64,000 bases of DNA from Streptomyces hygroscopicus (GCA_002021875.1 CP018627.1:11532001-11596000); one strand, 5' to 3'. Shown: positions 52,595-62,614, numbered from the stretch's first letter. The notes: generated by a model not told the origin, from the letters alone. Numbers and translations are program-made.

Positions 52595-55158
52595 CACGCG
52601 TCCAGGACCGGGAGTAGCTCCGGGAGGTGCCCGTCGGAGGCCTCGGCGGCCCGCCTGCGCTCCTCCGGGACCTCCCCGTACAGCGTGGTCCGCGGCCTGG
52701 CCGGGCGCCCCGCCGCCTCCGCCACCGAGACCAGGTCCCGGACCGACTTGTAGGAGCCGTAGGAGGACCCCGCCATCCGGGAGATGGTCTCCTCCATCAG
52801 GGTGCCGCCCAGGTCGTTGGCGCCGGACCGGAGCATATCGGCTGCGCCCTCTGCGCCCAGTTTGACCCAGCTCGTCTGGATGTTGGGGATGTGAGGGTGG
52901 AGCAGCAGCCGGGCCATGGCGGTCACCGCGCGGTTGTCGCGGACGGTGGGGCCGGGGCGGGAGATGCCGGCCAGGTAGACGGGCGCGTTGGTGTGGACGA
53001 AGGGGAGGGTGACGAACTCGGTGAAGCCGCCGGTCCGTTCCTGGGTGCGGGCCAGGGTGCGCAGGTGGCCGAGCCAGTGGCGGGGCTGGTCGACGTGGCC
53101 GTACATCATCGTGGACGAGGAGCGGATGCCCACTTCGTGGGCGGTGGTGATGACCTCGATCCAGGTGGCGGCGGGCAGTTTGCCCTTGGTGAGGACCCAG
53201 CGGACCTCGTCGTCGAGGATCTCGGCGGCCGTGCCGGGGACGGAGTCCAGGCCGGCCTCCTTCGCGGCGGTCAGCCACTCCCGGATCGACAGGCCGGTGC
53301 GGGTGGCGCCGTTGACGACCTCCATCGGGGAGAAGGCGTGGACATGCATCCCGGGCACGCGCTCCTTGACGGCGCGGGCGATGTCGAAGTACGCGGTGCC
53401 GGGCAGATCGGGGTGGATGCCGCCCTGCATGCAGACCTCCACCGCGCCGATGTCCCAGGCCTGCTGGGCGCGGTCGGCGACCTGGTCCAGGGAGAGGGTG
53501 TAGGCGTCGGCGTCGGTGCGGCGCTGGGCGAAGGCGCAGAAGCGGCAGCCGGTGTAGCAGACATTGGTGAAGTTGATGTTCCGGGTGACGATGTACGTGA
53601 CGTCGTCGCCGACCGCTGAGCTGCGTACGTCGTCGGCGACCCGGCACAGCGCGTCCAGAGCGAGCCCGTCGGCGTGCAGCAGGGCCAGCGCCTCGGCGTC
53701 GGTGAGCCGGGTCGGGTCGTCGGCGGCGGTGGCCAGCGCCTGGCGGACGTCGGTGTCGATGCGCTGGGGGACCATCCCGGGGGCGGCGGCCTCGCGCAGG
53801 GCGCCCCAGTCGCCGTACACCTCGTCGAAGTCGTCGCGGCGGTCGCCGGTACGGCCCTCAGTGTCGATAGTGCGGTGCAGGTCGGTGCGGCCGGAGGCGG
53901 TGAACGCCTCATCGGGCTCCTGCCAGGGCCGCCCCTCCACCACCGCGGCCTCGCGGACGAGTCCGGTCTCCGGGTCGGCGAGGGCGGTGACGTGCGGGAG
54001 CAGGCGCGGGTCCAGCCAGGGCTCGCCGCGCCGGACGAACTCCGGGTAGACGCAGAGACGTTCCCGCAACTCGAAGCCGGCCGCGAGGGAACGCCGGGCT
54101 AGTTCCTCGATCTTCGGCCAGGGGCGTTCGGGGTTGACGTGGTCGATGGTGAGCGGGGAGACGCCGCCCCAGTCGTCGATGCCGGCACCGATCAGCCGCT
54201 CGTACTCGTCGTCCACCAGGTTGGGCGGCGCCTGGAGGCAGGCGGCGGGGCCCATGATGTGCCGGGCGACGGCCACCGTGGCGACCAGCTCGTCCAGTTC
54301 CGCGTCGGGCATGGCGCGCATCGCCGTGTCCGGCTTGGCCCGGAAGTTCTGGATGATCAGTTCCTGGACGCCGTGGTAGGCGCGGGCGACCCGGCGCAGT
54401 GCGAACAGCGACTCGGCGCGCTCCTCGTACGTCTCGCCGATGCCGATGAGGATGCCCGAGGTGAACGGCACCGAGGAGCGGCCGGCGTCCTCCAGGACCC
54501 GCAGCCGTACCGCCGGTTCCTTGTCCGGGGAGCCGTGGTGCGGGCCGCCGGGCTCCGACCACAGCCGGGTCGCCGTCGTCTCCAGCATCATGCCCATTGA
54601 TGGCGCGACCGGCTTCAGGCGCTGGAAGTCGGTCCAGGTCAGCACGCCGGGGTTGAGGTGCGGCAGCAGGCCGGTCTCCTCCAGGACGCGGACGGAGATC
54701 GCCCGTACGTAGGCGAGGGTGTCGTCGTAGCCGTGCGCGTCGAGCCATTCACGGGCCTCGGGCCAGCGGTCCTCCGGCTTGTCGCCGAGGGTGATGAGGG
54801 CTTCCTTGCAGCCCAGCGTGGCGCCCTTGCGGGCGATGTCCAGGACCTCGTCCGGGGAGAGGAACATGCCGTGGTCGGCCCGGCGCAGCTTGCCGGGGAT
54901 GGTGACGAAGGTGCAGTAGTGGCAGGTGTCGCGGCAGAGGCGGGTGAGAGGGATGAAGACGCTCTTGGAGTACGTGATCACGCCGGGGCGGCCGGCCGCT
55001 TCGAGACCCGCGTCGCGCACCCGGGCGGCGGAGGCGGCGAGGTCGACCAGGTTCTCGTCGCGCGCTTGGAGCAGCACGGCCGCCTCGGCGACGTCGAGGG
55101 CCACTCCGTCCCTGGCTCTTTTCAGCGCCCGGCGCAGGGAGTTCGCAGTAGGGGCCAC
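52594..55158 (-). CDS. fbiC: FO synthase (CofG-CofH fusion)
   Basis: 854 residues, the usual length of actinobacterial FbiC. Two radical-SAM halves: [11 protein letters not shown] at about residue 70 (CofG part) and [14 protein letters not shown] at about residue 540 (CofH part), with [20 protein letters not shown] and [20 protein letters not shown]. It joins 5-amino-6-ribitylamino-uracil with tyrosine to make FO, the F420 chromophore. GTG 55158 follows GGAGAACCGACC. Presence with cofC in a catabolic cluster suggests a dedicated, additional F420 supply. Confidence 0.96.
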   Translation of the reverse strand: MAPTANSLRRALKRARDGVALDVAEAAVLLQARDENLVDLAASAARVRDAGLEAAGRPGVITYSKSVFIPLTRLCRDTCHYCTFVTIPGKLRRADHGMFLSPDEVLDIARKGATLGCKEALITLGDKPEDRWPEAREWLDAHGYDDTLAYVRAISVRVLEETGLLPHLNPGVLTWTDFQRLKPVAPSMGMMLETTATRLWSEPGGPHHGSPDKEPAVRLRVLEDAGRSSVPFTSGILIGIGETYEERAESLFALRRVARAYHGVQELIIQNFRAKPDTAMRAMPDAELDELVATVAVARHIMGPAACLQAPPNLVDDEYERLIGAGIDDWGGVSPLTIDHVNPERPWPKIEELARRSLAAGFELRERLCVYPEFVRRGEPWLDPRLLPHVTALADPETGLVREAAVVEGRPWQEPDEAFTASGRTDLHRTIDTEGRTGDRRDDFDEVYGDWGALREAAAPGMVPQRIDTDVRQALATAADDPTRLTDAEALALLHADGLALDALCRVADDVRSSAVGDDVTYIVTRNINFTNVCYTGCRFCAFAQRRTDADAYTLSLDQVADRAQQAWDIGAVEVCMQGGIHPDLPGTAYFDIARAVKERVPGMHVHAFSPMEVVNGATRTGLSIREWLTAAKEAGLDSVPGTAAEILDDEVRWVLTKGKLPAATWIEVITTAHEVGIRSSSTMMYGHVDQPRHWLGHLRTLARTQERTGGFTEFVTLPFVHTNAPVYLAGISRPGPTVRDNRAVTAMARLLLHPHIPNIQTSWVKLGAEGAADMLRSGANDLGGTLMEETISRMAGSSYGSYKSVRDLVSVAEAAGRPARPRTTLYGEVPEERRRAAEASDGHLPELLPVLDA

Positions 55159-55446
55159 GGTCGGTTCTCCAGATCTCGTACGTGTCCGCGGGGCGAGCGG
55201 TTCCGCCTCGCGGGGGTTTTCCTGGTGGTGGGGCGGATCAGACCAGTGCCCGGACCGGCTTGTGGCCGGCGGACGACGCGGACGAGTCGTCCTTCTCGGC
55301 CTTGCGCTCGGCGGGTCCAGGGGCCGTGATGCGGCTCGGTGCTCCTGGCCCAGGGTGGGGTGGTGCTTGACCGGCCAGGTGGAGTTCGCAGTTGGTCCCA
55401 CCGGCTGCCGTTGTGCGGTCGTGGCCGGTGGGGACCTGGAAGCGGT

Positions 55447-56808
55447 TCACCGGGGGAGGGGTTGTCCCTTGGTCTCCGGCCCGACGAACCAGACGGTGGC
55501 GATGGCGATGACGTACATCACCACTCCGACGACTGTGGCAGCGGCGGTGATCCCGCCGAGCAGGCTGATGAGCATTCCGGTGCCGAGGGTGACCAGCGCG
55601 CCTGCGATGCGTGCGGAGTTGAACACCGTGGAGATCGCTGTGGCGCGACCGGAGGTGGGGAACAGCTCGGGCATGTAGATGGGCATCCAGGCGAACTGGC
55701 CCAGGATGAAGAATCCGGCCACGGCTGCCACGGCCAGTGCCGCCTGCGGGGTGTGGACGGCGAAGAAGAAGACCGGGACGACGGCCGCGGATACGGCGTA
55801 GTAGAGGAGCATGGTGGGTTTTCGGCCCCAGCGGTCGGCCAGGTAACCGAGCAGGAGGTAGCCGGGTACGGAGGCGCCGTTGAACACCAGGCCGGCGTTG
55901 GCACCCCATCGGGTGCCCGTCTCGCCGGTGTCCTTGGCGAGTTGGGCGGTGTATGCGGGGATCCAGGCCGACACGGCGTACAGGCCGATGACCGACACGA
56001 CAGTCAGCACGAGCAGCCGCAGCCCGCGACGGCGTAGGTGGGCGTGGCTGAAGACGGCGGTGAAGGGGGAGCGCAGGAGTTCCCTGTCTGCGGCTGCGAC
56101 GGTGTCGCCGGCTTCTTGGGCGGCTTTGGCCTTGCGCCGCCGGTCGCGGACCGAGGTCCACATCTCCGGGTCGTGGACGGCCCGCCGTACGTAGAGGACG
56201 ATGAGTGCCGGGAGCGTGCCGATCAGGAAGAGGTAGCGCCAGGCGTTGTCGCCCACGGGCTCCAGCAGGTACCAGGCCAGCGCGGCGATGACTGCGCCGA
56301 CACCGAAGCCCGACTGAAGTACTGCGGCGGCTCGTCCTCGTGAACGGTCCGGCCAGAGCTCGCCGATCAGGGCGGTGGCACTGCCCCACTCCGCTCCCAG
56401 TCCCATGCCGGTGATGAAGCGCAGGGTGAGCAGCCACCAGTAGTCGGGTGCGAGTGCGGTCAGACCGGTGAAGAGGGCGTACCAGAGGATGGAGAGGATG
56501 AGGGTGCGGCGTCGGCCGAGTCGGTCGGCCGCGAAGCCGGCGAGGATCCCGCCGAGCGCCCAGCCGGCGAGGGTGGCCGCAAGCAGGCCGCTGACGTAGG
56601 TGGGAAGGTCTGCCAGCTGTGCTTCGGTGCCCACCGCCACGACGGCCGTGGGGCCGATGAGGACGAGGGCGTAGGTCTCGAACCCGTCGAAGGTCCATCC
56701 CAGCCAGGACGCGAACAGCGCACGGCGGCTGCTTTTGTCGATGTGGCGCACGGCTGCGGACGGGCCGAGAGTTCTGGGGGGCGACACGTCGTTTTGCAGG
56801 TCGGACAT
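55447..56808 (-). CDS. MFS transporter (sugar/aromatic-acid symporter type)
   Basis: 453 residues, 12 helices: SWLGWTFDGFETYALVLIGP (D-G-F motif in helix 1), GFAADRLGRRRTLILSILWY, MGLGAEWGSATALIGELWPD, GYLLLGYLADRWGRKPTMLL and MPELFPTSGRATAISTVFNS. The pattern is of H+ symporters for aromatic acids or related organic acids. Between the ABM gene (46 bp) and fbiC (288 bp) in the same direction. It is the likely importer for the substrate of the F420 cluster. Confidence 0.9.
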   Translation of the reverse strand: MSDLQNDVSPPRTLGPSAAVRHIDKSSRRALFASWLGWTFDGFETYALVLIGPTAVVAVGTEAQLADLPTYVSGLLAATLAGWALGGILAGFAADRLGRRRTLILSILWYALFTGLTALAPDYWWLLTLRFITGMGLGAEWGSATALIGELWPDRSRGRAAAVLQSGFGVGAVIAALAWYLLEPVGDNAWRYLFLIGTLPALIVLYVRRAVHDPEMWTSVRDRRRKAKAAQEAGDTVAAADRELLRSPFTAVFSHAHLRRRGLRLLVLTVVSVIGLYAVSAWIPAYTAQLAKDTGETGTRWGANAGLVFNGASVPGYLLLGYLADRWGRKPTMLLYYAVSAAVVPVFFFAVHTPQAALAVAAVAGFFILGQFAWMPIYMPELFPTSGRATAISTVFNSARIAGALVTLGTGMLISLLGGITAAATVVGVVMYVIAIATVWFVGPETKGQPLPR

Positions 56809-56854
56809 GGTGCTCTCCTTTGAGCGGTCGCGCGACGTCGTGACGTGCCCGTTG

Positions 56855-57166
56855 TCAGCCGATGACGTTGACCGGCCTCAGGACGGAAACCTCGACCGGT
56901 TTGGCGAGGAGGTCGGACAGCTGGGCGCGGTACGCCTTGTAGTGGGCCGTCGTGCGGTGCGCCTCCAGGGCTGCGGAGTCCTGGTAGCGCTCCAGGAGGA
57001 CGAAGTCCGAGGCTTCCGTCTCGGTGGTGTAGAGGTCGTAGGAGCGGCATCCCGGCTCGGAGCGGGTCGGGGCGATCATGCCTTCGAGCAGGGCCTGCAG
57101 CTGCGGAGCGCGGTCTGAGGCCGGGGTGAAGCGGGCGATCACGGTCACGTGGTTCTGGTCTGACAC
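56855..57166 (-). CDS. Antibiotic-biosynthesis-monooxygenase (ABM) fold protein
   Basis: 103 residues: VTVIARFTPASDRAPQLQAL, IAPTRSEPGCRSYDLYTTET, FVLLERYQDSAALEAHRTTA and LLAKPVEVSVLRPVN. A dimeric ferredoxin-like fold found in cofactor-free quinone-forming monooxygenases and heme-degrading relatives. GTG 57166 has GGAG upstream. First gene of the minus operon, so it is likely a catabolic enzyme acting on the same substrate or a quinol intermediate. Confidence 0.85.
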   Translation of the reverse strand: MSDQNHVTVIARFTPASDRAPQLQALLEGMIAPTRSEPGCRSYDLYTTETEASDFVLLERYQDSAALEAHRTTAHYKAYRAQLSDLLAKPVEVSVLRPVNVIG

Positions 57167-57214
57167 GGGGACTCCTTTGATTCTCGGCGGGGCTACTTGC
57201 GCCCACCAGATGTA

Positions 57215-57232
57215 AGACGTTATAAAACGTCT
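57215..57232. promoter_or_regulatory. Operator candidate in the divergent F420-cluster promoter
   Basis: AGACGTT-ATAA-AACGTCT, a perfect inverted repeat with 7-bp arms, 49 bp before the ABM start and 95 bp before the GntR ATG. Probable GntR binding site controlling both operons. Confidence 0.7.
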
Positions 57233-57326
57233 CATGACATGCGTCAAGGGTTCGGTGACCCCGCCGGCCGTGACACCCGAAGGGGTTGTTACACGTCCGG
57301 GCCTGCTACCGGGTTCAATACGACTT

Positions 57327-58157
57327 ATGACATCTGACATGGGCAACGAGCCCCGCTTCGACCTGTCGGCCGCCGGATTCCGGATCGAACGGGGCCGGAC
57401 ATCGGCGACGACGCAGCTGGCCGAGCAGATCAAGGCACTGATCCTCAAGCAGCAGCTGCCGCCGGGAACGCGGCTGCCCACGGAACGGGAGCTGATGGCT
57501 GAGACCGGTCTGAGCCGCATCACGGTCCGTGCCGCCGTGGGTGCACTGGAGTCGCAGGGCTGGGTGGTACGCAAGCAAGGACTGGGCACCTTCGTCTCCG
57601 AACCGGTGGACCAGGAGCTGTCCTCCGGCGTGCGCACCATCACCGAGGTCCTGCTCGAACAGGGCGTCACACCGCACATCGACGTCCTGGGCTTCGGGGT
57701 CGAATCCGCTGCGCCCCACGTCGCGCAGGTCCTCGGGGAGTCCGAGGTACTGACGATCCGGCGCCGGTATGGGGACGGGGAGAAGCCGGTCGCGCTCGTC
57801 ACGATCCACCTCCCGACGCGGGTGCTGGAGGCGGCCGGGCCGCTGCGCTCCGGCGAACCCGCCACCGAGACCACGTACACGATGTGGGAGCAGCGCCTGG
57901 GGGTGCGGATCGCGCAGGCCCGGCACCAGATCCACGCGGCCGCAGCTTCTCCGGACGTCGCCGCGGCGCTGGAGATCGACGAGTCCGCGCCCGTGCTCGT
58001 CCTGGAGCGGGTCAGCCTCGGCCACGACGACCGTCCACTGGAAGTCGTGATCTTCCACTACCGCCCGGAACGCTACGGATTCACCGTAACGCTTCCCCGC
58101 ACCGTCTCCGGTGCCCCAGTCGGCATGACCGACATGACAGAAAGGCGACGTCCATGA
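57327..58157 (+). CDS. GntR-family regulator with UTRA domain (HutC type)
   Basis: 276 residues. Winged helix TTQLAEQIKALILKQQLPPG, RLPTERELMAETGLSRITVR and VRKQGLGTFVSEP, then a UTRA effector domain (HIDVLGFGVESAAPHVAQVL, LERVSLGHDDRPLEVVIFHY). Start ATG 57327 is chosen because the winged helix begins shortly after. The stop overlaps the ATG of the oxidoreductase (ATGA). It should regulate both divergent operons in response to a pathway metabolite. Confidence 0.93.
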   Translation: MTSDMGNEPRFDLSAAGFRIERGRTSATTQLAEQIKALILKQQLPPGTRLPTERELMAETGLSRITVRAAVGALESQGWVVRKQGLGTFVSEPVDQELSSGVRTITEVLLEQGVTPHIDVLGFGVESAAPHVAQVLGESEVLTIRRRYGDGEKPVALVTIHLPTRVLEAAGPLRSGEPATETTYTMWEQRLGVRIAQARHQIHAAAASPDVAAALEIDESAPVLVLERVSLGHDDRPLEVVIFHYRPERYGFTVTLPRTVSGAPVGMTDMTERRRP

Positions 58158-59215
58158 ACCACGACGATCCCTCCGGCGCGGGTCCCGCCCACGAGCCCGA
58201 GCCGCACATCGGGCTGATCCTGGCCCTGACCATCCGCGGCCTCGCCGTGGGCAACTATCCCGACATGGTCCGCGCCGCGCAGGCGGCCGAGTCCCACGGA
58301 TTCGACTCCGTGTGGCTGTGCGACCACTTCCTGACCCTCAGCCCCGACGACTACGTCCGGGACGCGGGCATCACCGCCGGACCCGAGAGCGACGGCGGCG
58401 CCCAGCAGAGCCGCTCGTCGTCGGTCCCGCTGCTCGAATGCTGGACCGCGCTGTCGGCCCTGTCCCGCGACACCACCACCGTGCGCCTGGGCACCAGTGT
58501 GCTGTGCAACTCCTACCGCTACCCCGCCGTGCTCGCCAAGATGGCCGCCACCCTCGATGTCATCTCCGGCGGCCGACTGGACCTGGGCATGGGAGCGGGC
58601 TGGTTCCAGCAGGAGTACGAGGCATACGGCATCCCGTTCCCCCCGACCGGGGACCGGGTCACCGCGCTCGGCGAGTCGCTCCAGGTGATGCGCCAGGTGT
58701 GGACCGACCCGCACCCGGCCTTCCACGGCGACTTCTACAGCATCGACGGGGCGGTCTGCGATCCGCCCCCGCTCCAGCAGCCGCATCCGCCCCTGTGGGT
58801 GGGCGGCGAGGGGCTGCGGGTCCACCGCATCGCCGCACGGCACGCCAACGGCGTCAACGTCCGATGGTGGCCCGCCGAGAAGTGCGCGGAGCGCCGCGCG
58901 TTCCTGGACCGTGAGTGCGAGGCGATCGGCCGCGACCCGGCGACCCTGCGCCTGTCGATCACCACCCTGCTCGCACCGACCGACTCCTCGGCACAGCAGG
59001 ACGAGCTGCGTACCCGCTTCCAGTCGATTCCCGACACCGGACTGATCACCGGGACGCCGGAAGCCTGTGTCGAGCGCATCCGCGCCTACCAGGACGCCGG
59101 CATCGACCACTTCCTGTTCACCATCCCCGACGTCGCGGACTCGACCTATCTCGACGTCGTCGGGGAGCAGATCCTGCCCCACATCAAGCCCGCACGGCAC
59201 GCACAACTCACCTGA
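58154..59215 (+). CDS. F420-type luciferase-like oxidoreductase
   Basis: 353 residues: HIGLILALTIRGLAVGNYPD, RAAQAAESHGFDSVWLCDHF, VRLGTSVLCNSYRYPAVLAK, LDVISGGRLDLGMGAGWFQQ and PPLWVGGEGLRVHRIAARHA. The G-F-D-S-V-W-L-C-D-H segment and the G-R-L-D-L-G-M-G-A-G-W turn are typical of F420-dependent luciferase-like enzymes, and the cluster encodes F420 synthesis and recharging, so F420 rather than FMN is the likely cofactor. It should be the key enzyme of the pathway. The substrate is unknown. Confidence 0.9.
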   Translation: MNHDDPSGAGPAHEPEPHIGLILALTIRGLAVGNYPDMVRAAQAAESHGFDSVWLCDHFLTLSPDDYVRDAGITAGPESDGGAQQSRSSSVPLLECWTALSALSRDTTTVRLGTSVLCNSYRYPAVLAKMAATLDVISGGRLDLGMGAGWFQQEYEAYGIPFPPTGDRVTALGESLQVMRQVWTDPHPAFHGDFYSIDGAVCDPPPLQQPHPPLWVGGEGLRVHRIAARHANGVNVRWWPAEKCAERRAFLDRECEAIGRDPATLRLSITTLLAPTDSSAQQDELRTRFQSIPDTGLITGTPEACVERIRAYQDAGIDHFLFTIPDVADSTYLDVVGEQILPHIKPARHAQLT

Positions 59216-59262
59216 CCCAGCCGCGCGACCACGACGCCAACGACTCAACGAAGGGCTACTCC

Positions 59263-60006
59263 GTGACCTCCGAGACGACCGCACACAACGAGCTCACCAC
59301 CATCGACGAGGCGTACCTGAGGCCGACCGCCTACATCGATTCCGACCACCCGCTCGTGGTATCCACTGCACGAGAGCTGACGGACGGTGCCACCACCGAC
59401 AGCGAACGACTGGGCCGCATCTACCACTACGTCCGCGACCTGCCCTACGACATCCTCGCCTCGTTCCGCTATCTCGCCCAGGGCGAATCGGCGGCCAGCG
59501 ACGTCCTCGCCCACGGCGTCGCCTTCTGCATGGGCAAGGCGAGTTCGTTCGTCGCCCTGTCCAGGGCCGCCCGCATCCCTGCCCGCATCGCGTTCCAGGC
59601 GCTCCACGCCCCGAAGATGGAATTCCTCTCACCGGAGGTCCGCACCCTGTGGGGAGGGCCGGTCGGACGGCCACTGCCCTGGCACTCGCTCGGCGAAGCC
59701 TTCCTCAACGGCCGGTGGATCAAGCTGGACGCAACCATCGACGCGCCCACAGCGACCCGTCTGGGCAAGCCCTACACCGTCACCTACGACGGCGTCACGG
59801 ACATCCCGACCGTCGAGGGGCCCGTCCTGCGGGAGAACGGCAGCTACGCCGACTATCCCGCCGAAGTGGCGCGATGGTACGAGCAGGTCGCCGACGAAGT
59901 CCTCGAAGCGCTTGCCTCGCCCGCCGCGCACGAGCGGGTCGCCGGCGACGACGTGCTGTGGAGCGGCCCCGATCCGGAGCTGGTCGGCCGCACCTCCGTC
60001 GCCTGA
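59263..60006 (+). CDS. Transglutaminase-like cysteine hydrolase
   Basis: 247 residues with a transglutaminase-core fold: LGRIYHYVRDLPYDILASFR, then the Cys motif GVAFCMGKASSFVALSRAAR, IPARIAFQALHAP, the His motif PWHSLGEAFLNGRWIKLDAT and the Asp of LDATIDAP. The complete Cys-His-Asp triad suggests an active amide or ester hydrolase. Location between the F420 oxidoreductase and an aldehyde dehydrogenase indicates a small-molecule role, such as cleaving an amide or imide intermediate. GTG 59263 with AAGG upstream. Confidence 0.85.
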   Translation: MTSETTAHNELTTIDEAYLRPTAYIDSDHPLVVSTARELTDGATTDSERLGRIYHYVRDLPYDILASFRYLAQGESAASDVLAHGVAFCMGKASSFVALSRAARIPARIAFQALHAPKMEFLSPEVRTLWGGPVGRPLPWHSLGEAFLNGRWIKLDATIDAPTATRLGKPYTVTYDGVTDIPTVEGPVLRENGSYADYPAEVARWYEQVADEVLEALASPAAHERVAGDDVLWSGPDPELVGRTSVA

Positions 60007-60099
60007 TCCGGCCACGCGAGGAGCGCCCCGAGACACCGACCGGCGGACATGCCCGCCCTTCGCGGACCATCACGTCAACCCCCAGGGAGTGAGGCCACC

Positions 60100-61509
60100 A
60101 TGGCCGTTCACCAGATCAACTCCGTCAACCCGGCCACCGAGGAAGTCATCGCCCAGTTCACCCCCCACTCGCCGACAGCTGTCGACGCGGCAGTCGAGCG
60201 GGCATCCCTCGCCGCCAGGAGGTGGCGGACGATACCCGTACCGGCACGGGCCGAGCACCTCAAGCGGGCCGCCGCGCTACTGCGCGCCGAACGCGACCAA
60301 CTCGCCGCACTCATCACCGAGGAGATGGGCAAGCCCATCGCCGAAGCGGAAGCCGAGGTCGACAAGTCCGCCTGGTGCTGCGAGTACTACGCGACGCAGG
60401 GACCGGAACTACTGATGCACCAGCCCGTGGCAACCGGGGCCGCCCGCAGCCACGTCGCCTTCGACCCGCTGGGCCTCGTCCTGGCAGTCATGCCCTGGAA
60501 CTATCCGCTCTGGCAGGTGTTCCGCTTCGCGCCGCCCGCGCTGCTGGCCGGCAACGGTGCCGTGCTCAAACACGCCTCGAACGTGCCGCGTTGTGCCCTG
60601 GCCATCGCCGACATCTGGGACCGGGCCGGCTGCCCGCCCGGTCTGTTCACCACGCTGCTCGTCGGCCCCGACGCGGTGCCGGACCTCATCGCCGATCCCC
60701 GCATCCACGCCGTGACCCTCACCGGATCGACCGAAGTGGGCTCTGCCGTCGCTGCTATGGCCGCGCACCACCTCAAGCCACAGGTCCTCGAACTCGGCGG
60801 CTCGGACCCCTTCATCGTCCTCGCCGACGCGGACGTCCCGGCCGCCGCCGCGGCGGCGGTCAGCGCACGCATGCACAACACCGGGCAGAGCTGCATCTCC
60901 GCCAAGCGGTTCATCGTCGAGGAAACGGTCGTCGAGGAATTCACCGACGCGTTTACCGCCGGTGTCGCTGCCCTGACCGTGGGCGACCCGTTCCGCCGAG
61001 ACGTAACGATCGGCCCGCTCGCCCGGTCCGGTCTTCGCTCCGACCTCGTCGACCAGGTCGGGCGCAGCACCGCAGCGGGCGCCCGAGTCGTCACCGGCGG
61101 CACGGTCCCCGACGGCCCCGGGTATTTCTATGTGCCTGCCGTCCTCGACCAGGTCACCCCGACGATGGCTGTCGCAGCGGAGGAGACGTTCGGGCCGGTG
61201 GCCGCCGTTGTCTCCGCGAAGGACCCGGCCCAGGCCGTCGACATCGCCAACGCCACCGAATTCGGTCTCGGCGCCGCGCTCTGGACAACCGACCTCGAGC
61301 ACGCCGATCGCCTGATTCCCGGCATCGAGGCCGGCGCGGTGTTCGTCAACGGGATCGTCGCCTCCGATCCGCGGCTGCCGTTCGGCGGCATCAAGCGCAG
61401 CGGCTACGGACGCGAGCTGGGCGCCTTCGGACTTCGTCAGTTCACCAACGTCAAGAGCGTGTGGATCGGCCCCGCACACAACGCACGGAGCCACCCCCTC
61501 AGTGAATGA
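60100..61509 (+). CDS. Aldehyde dehydrogenase (succinate-semialdehyde type)
   Basis: 469 residues: VNPATEEVIAQFTPHSPTAV, ITEEMGKPIAEAEAEVDKSA, VMPWNYPLWQVFRFAPPALL, LTGSTEVGSAVAAMA, catalytic Glu in LELGGSDPFIVLADAD, catalytic Cys in NTGQSCISAKRFIV and EETFGPVAAVVSA. It resembles SSADH-like enzymes that use NAD(P)+. It should oxidise an aldehyde released in the pathway to the acid. Start ATG 60100 with AGGGAGTGAGG upstream. Confidence 0.93.
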   Translation: MAVHQINSVNPATEEVIAQFTPHSPTAVDAAVERASLAARRWRTIPVPARAEHLKRAAALLRAERDQLAALITEEMGKPIAEAEAEVDKSAWCCEYYATQGPELLMHQPVATGAARSHVAFDPLGLVLAVMPWNYPLWQVFRFAPPALLAGNGAVLKHASNVPRCALAIADIWDRAGCPPGLFTTLLVGPDAVPDLIADPRIHAVTLTGSTEVGSAVAAMAAHHLKPQVLELGGSDPFIVLADADVPAAAAAAVSARMHNTGQSCISAKRFIVEETVVEEFTDAFTAGVAALTVGDPFRRDVTIGPLARSGLRSDLVDQVGRSTAAGARVVTGGTVPDGPGYFYVPAVLDQVTPTMAVAAEETFGPVAAVVSAKDPAQAVDIANATEFGLGAALWTTDLEHADRLIPGIEAGAVFVNGIVASDPRLPFGGIKRSGYGRELGAFGLRQFTNVKSVWIGPAHNARSHPLSE

Positions 61510-61554
61510 CCAGCATTCTCTTCTCCCGAACCAGCCGACCGAAGGCGATCACCC

Positions 61555-62283
61555 ATGACAGTCACTCAGCCGGACCCGTTTCCCAGCACAAGAACACATC
61601 ACGAGAACACCGTCGCCATCGTCGGCGGCACCGGCGCCCTCGGTCTTGGGCTCGCCACCCGGTGGGCCCACAGCGGCGTCAACGTCCGCATCGGATCCCG
61701 GCGTGCAGAAGCGGCGCAGAGCTGCGCCGACAAATTCCCCGGAGCGGTCGGCGGGGACAACACCACAATGATCGAAGGCGCGGCGGCGGTGGTCGTCGCC
61801 GTGCCCTTCAGCGCACACGTCGAGACGATGCGCTCCATTGCGAAAGCCATCCAGCCCGGACAACTGGTCATCGACACGACCGCGCCCCTTCTGCCCGTCG
61901 GCCCCCGCGGCCTACGTCCCATCGTCCCCTGGGCCGGTTCTGCCGCCGAACAGGCCCAGGCCCTGCTGCCGGACGGCACAAGCGTGGTCTCGGCTCTGCA
62001 GACGGTCAGCGCCGCCACCTTGCAGGACATCGATCTCCGGCTGGACGAGGACGTATTGCTCTGCGGCGATCACACGGCCGACAAGGTCCTGGCCGCGGAT
62101 CTCATCGACCGTATCCCCGGGCTGCGCACCGTCGACTGCGGCCTGCTGGACATGAGCGGTGTCTGCGAGCGGATCACCGCGCTGCTGATCGGGATCAACA
62201 GGCGTTACAAGACCCACGCCGGCATTCGGCTCACAGGTCTCCCCGAACCTCTCGCCCGACCAGGATTCGGCCGCTCCGCGTAA
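61555..62283 (+). CDS. NADPH-dependent F420 oxidoreductase
   Basis: 242 residues of the FNO/NpdG family: VAIVGGTGALGLGLATRWAH, the NADP-selecting RIGSRRAEAA, AAVVVAVPFSAHVETMRSIA, and the family C terminus LLIGINRRYKTHAGIRLTGL. It transfers hydride between NADPH and F420. In F420-dependent degradative clusters (for example the npd genes for nitrophenols) it provides F420H2 for the oxidoreductase. Last gene of the plus operon. Confidence 0.93.
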   Translation: MTVTQPDPFPSTRTHHENTVAIVGGTGALGLGLATRWAHSGVNVRIGSRRAEAAQSCADKFPGAVGGDNTTMIEGAAAVVVAVPFSAHVETMRSIAKAIQPGQLVIDTTAPLLPVGPRGLRPIVPWAGSAAEQAQALLPDGTSVVSALQTVSAATLQDIDLRLDEDVLLCGDHTADKVLAADLIDRIPGLRTVDCGLLDMSGVCERITALLIGINRRYKTHAGIRLTGLPEPLARPGFGRSA

Positions 62284-62614
62284 CTCGGCCGCAGACCCGC
62301 ACTTCTTCAGGTGTCCACGATCAAGGGGAAGCTTCAGGTGACGCAGTTTCCGGCACCCACAGGGCCAGGAACGAGCCCTCGTCGCGGCGGACCACCGGCG
62401 GCAGCCTCCGCCACCGCGCCTGAGACGAGAAGTTCCCAATGGTCGTAGGCGGTTAGTGATCTGCAGACTGCTTCATTGACCGACTCGACCCGACGAACCG
62501 CAGCCGGGGCGGCTCGTTGTGGGCCTGCAATACCACTTGGGCCACGGCCAGGCAGACCAGCTGCGAGTCCGACGGCAGCGGCGGACGTGTGCACCGGCGG
62601 AACCCCGGCCACGG
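62284..62614. other. Intergenic region after the F420 cluster, no gene recognised
   Basis: 331 bp between converging genes. Open frames are present but without family character; I see no strong terminator hairpin. Confidence 0.45.
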
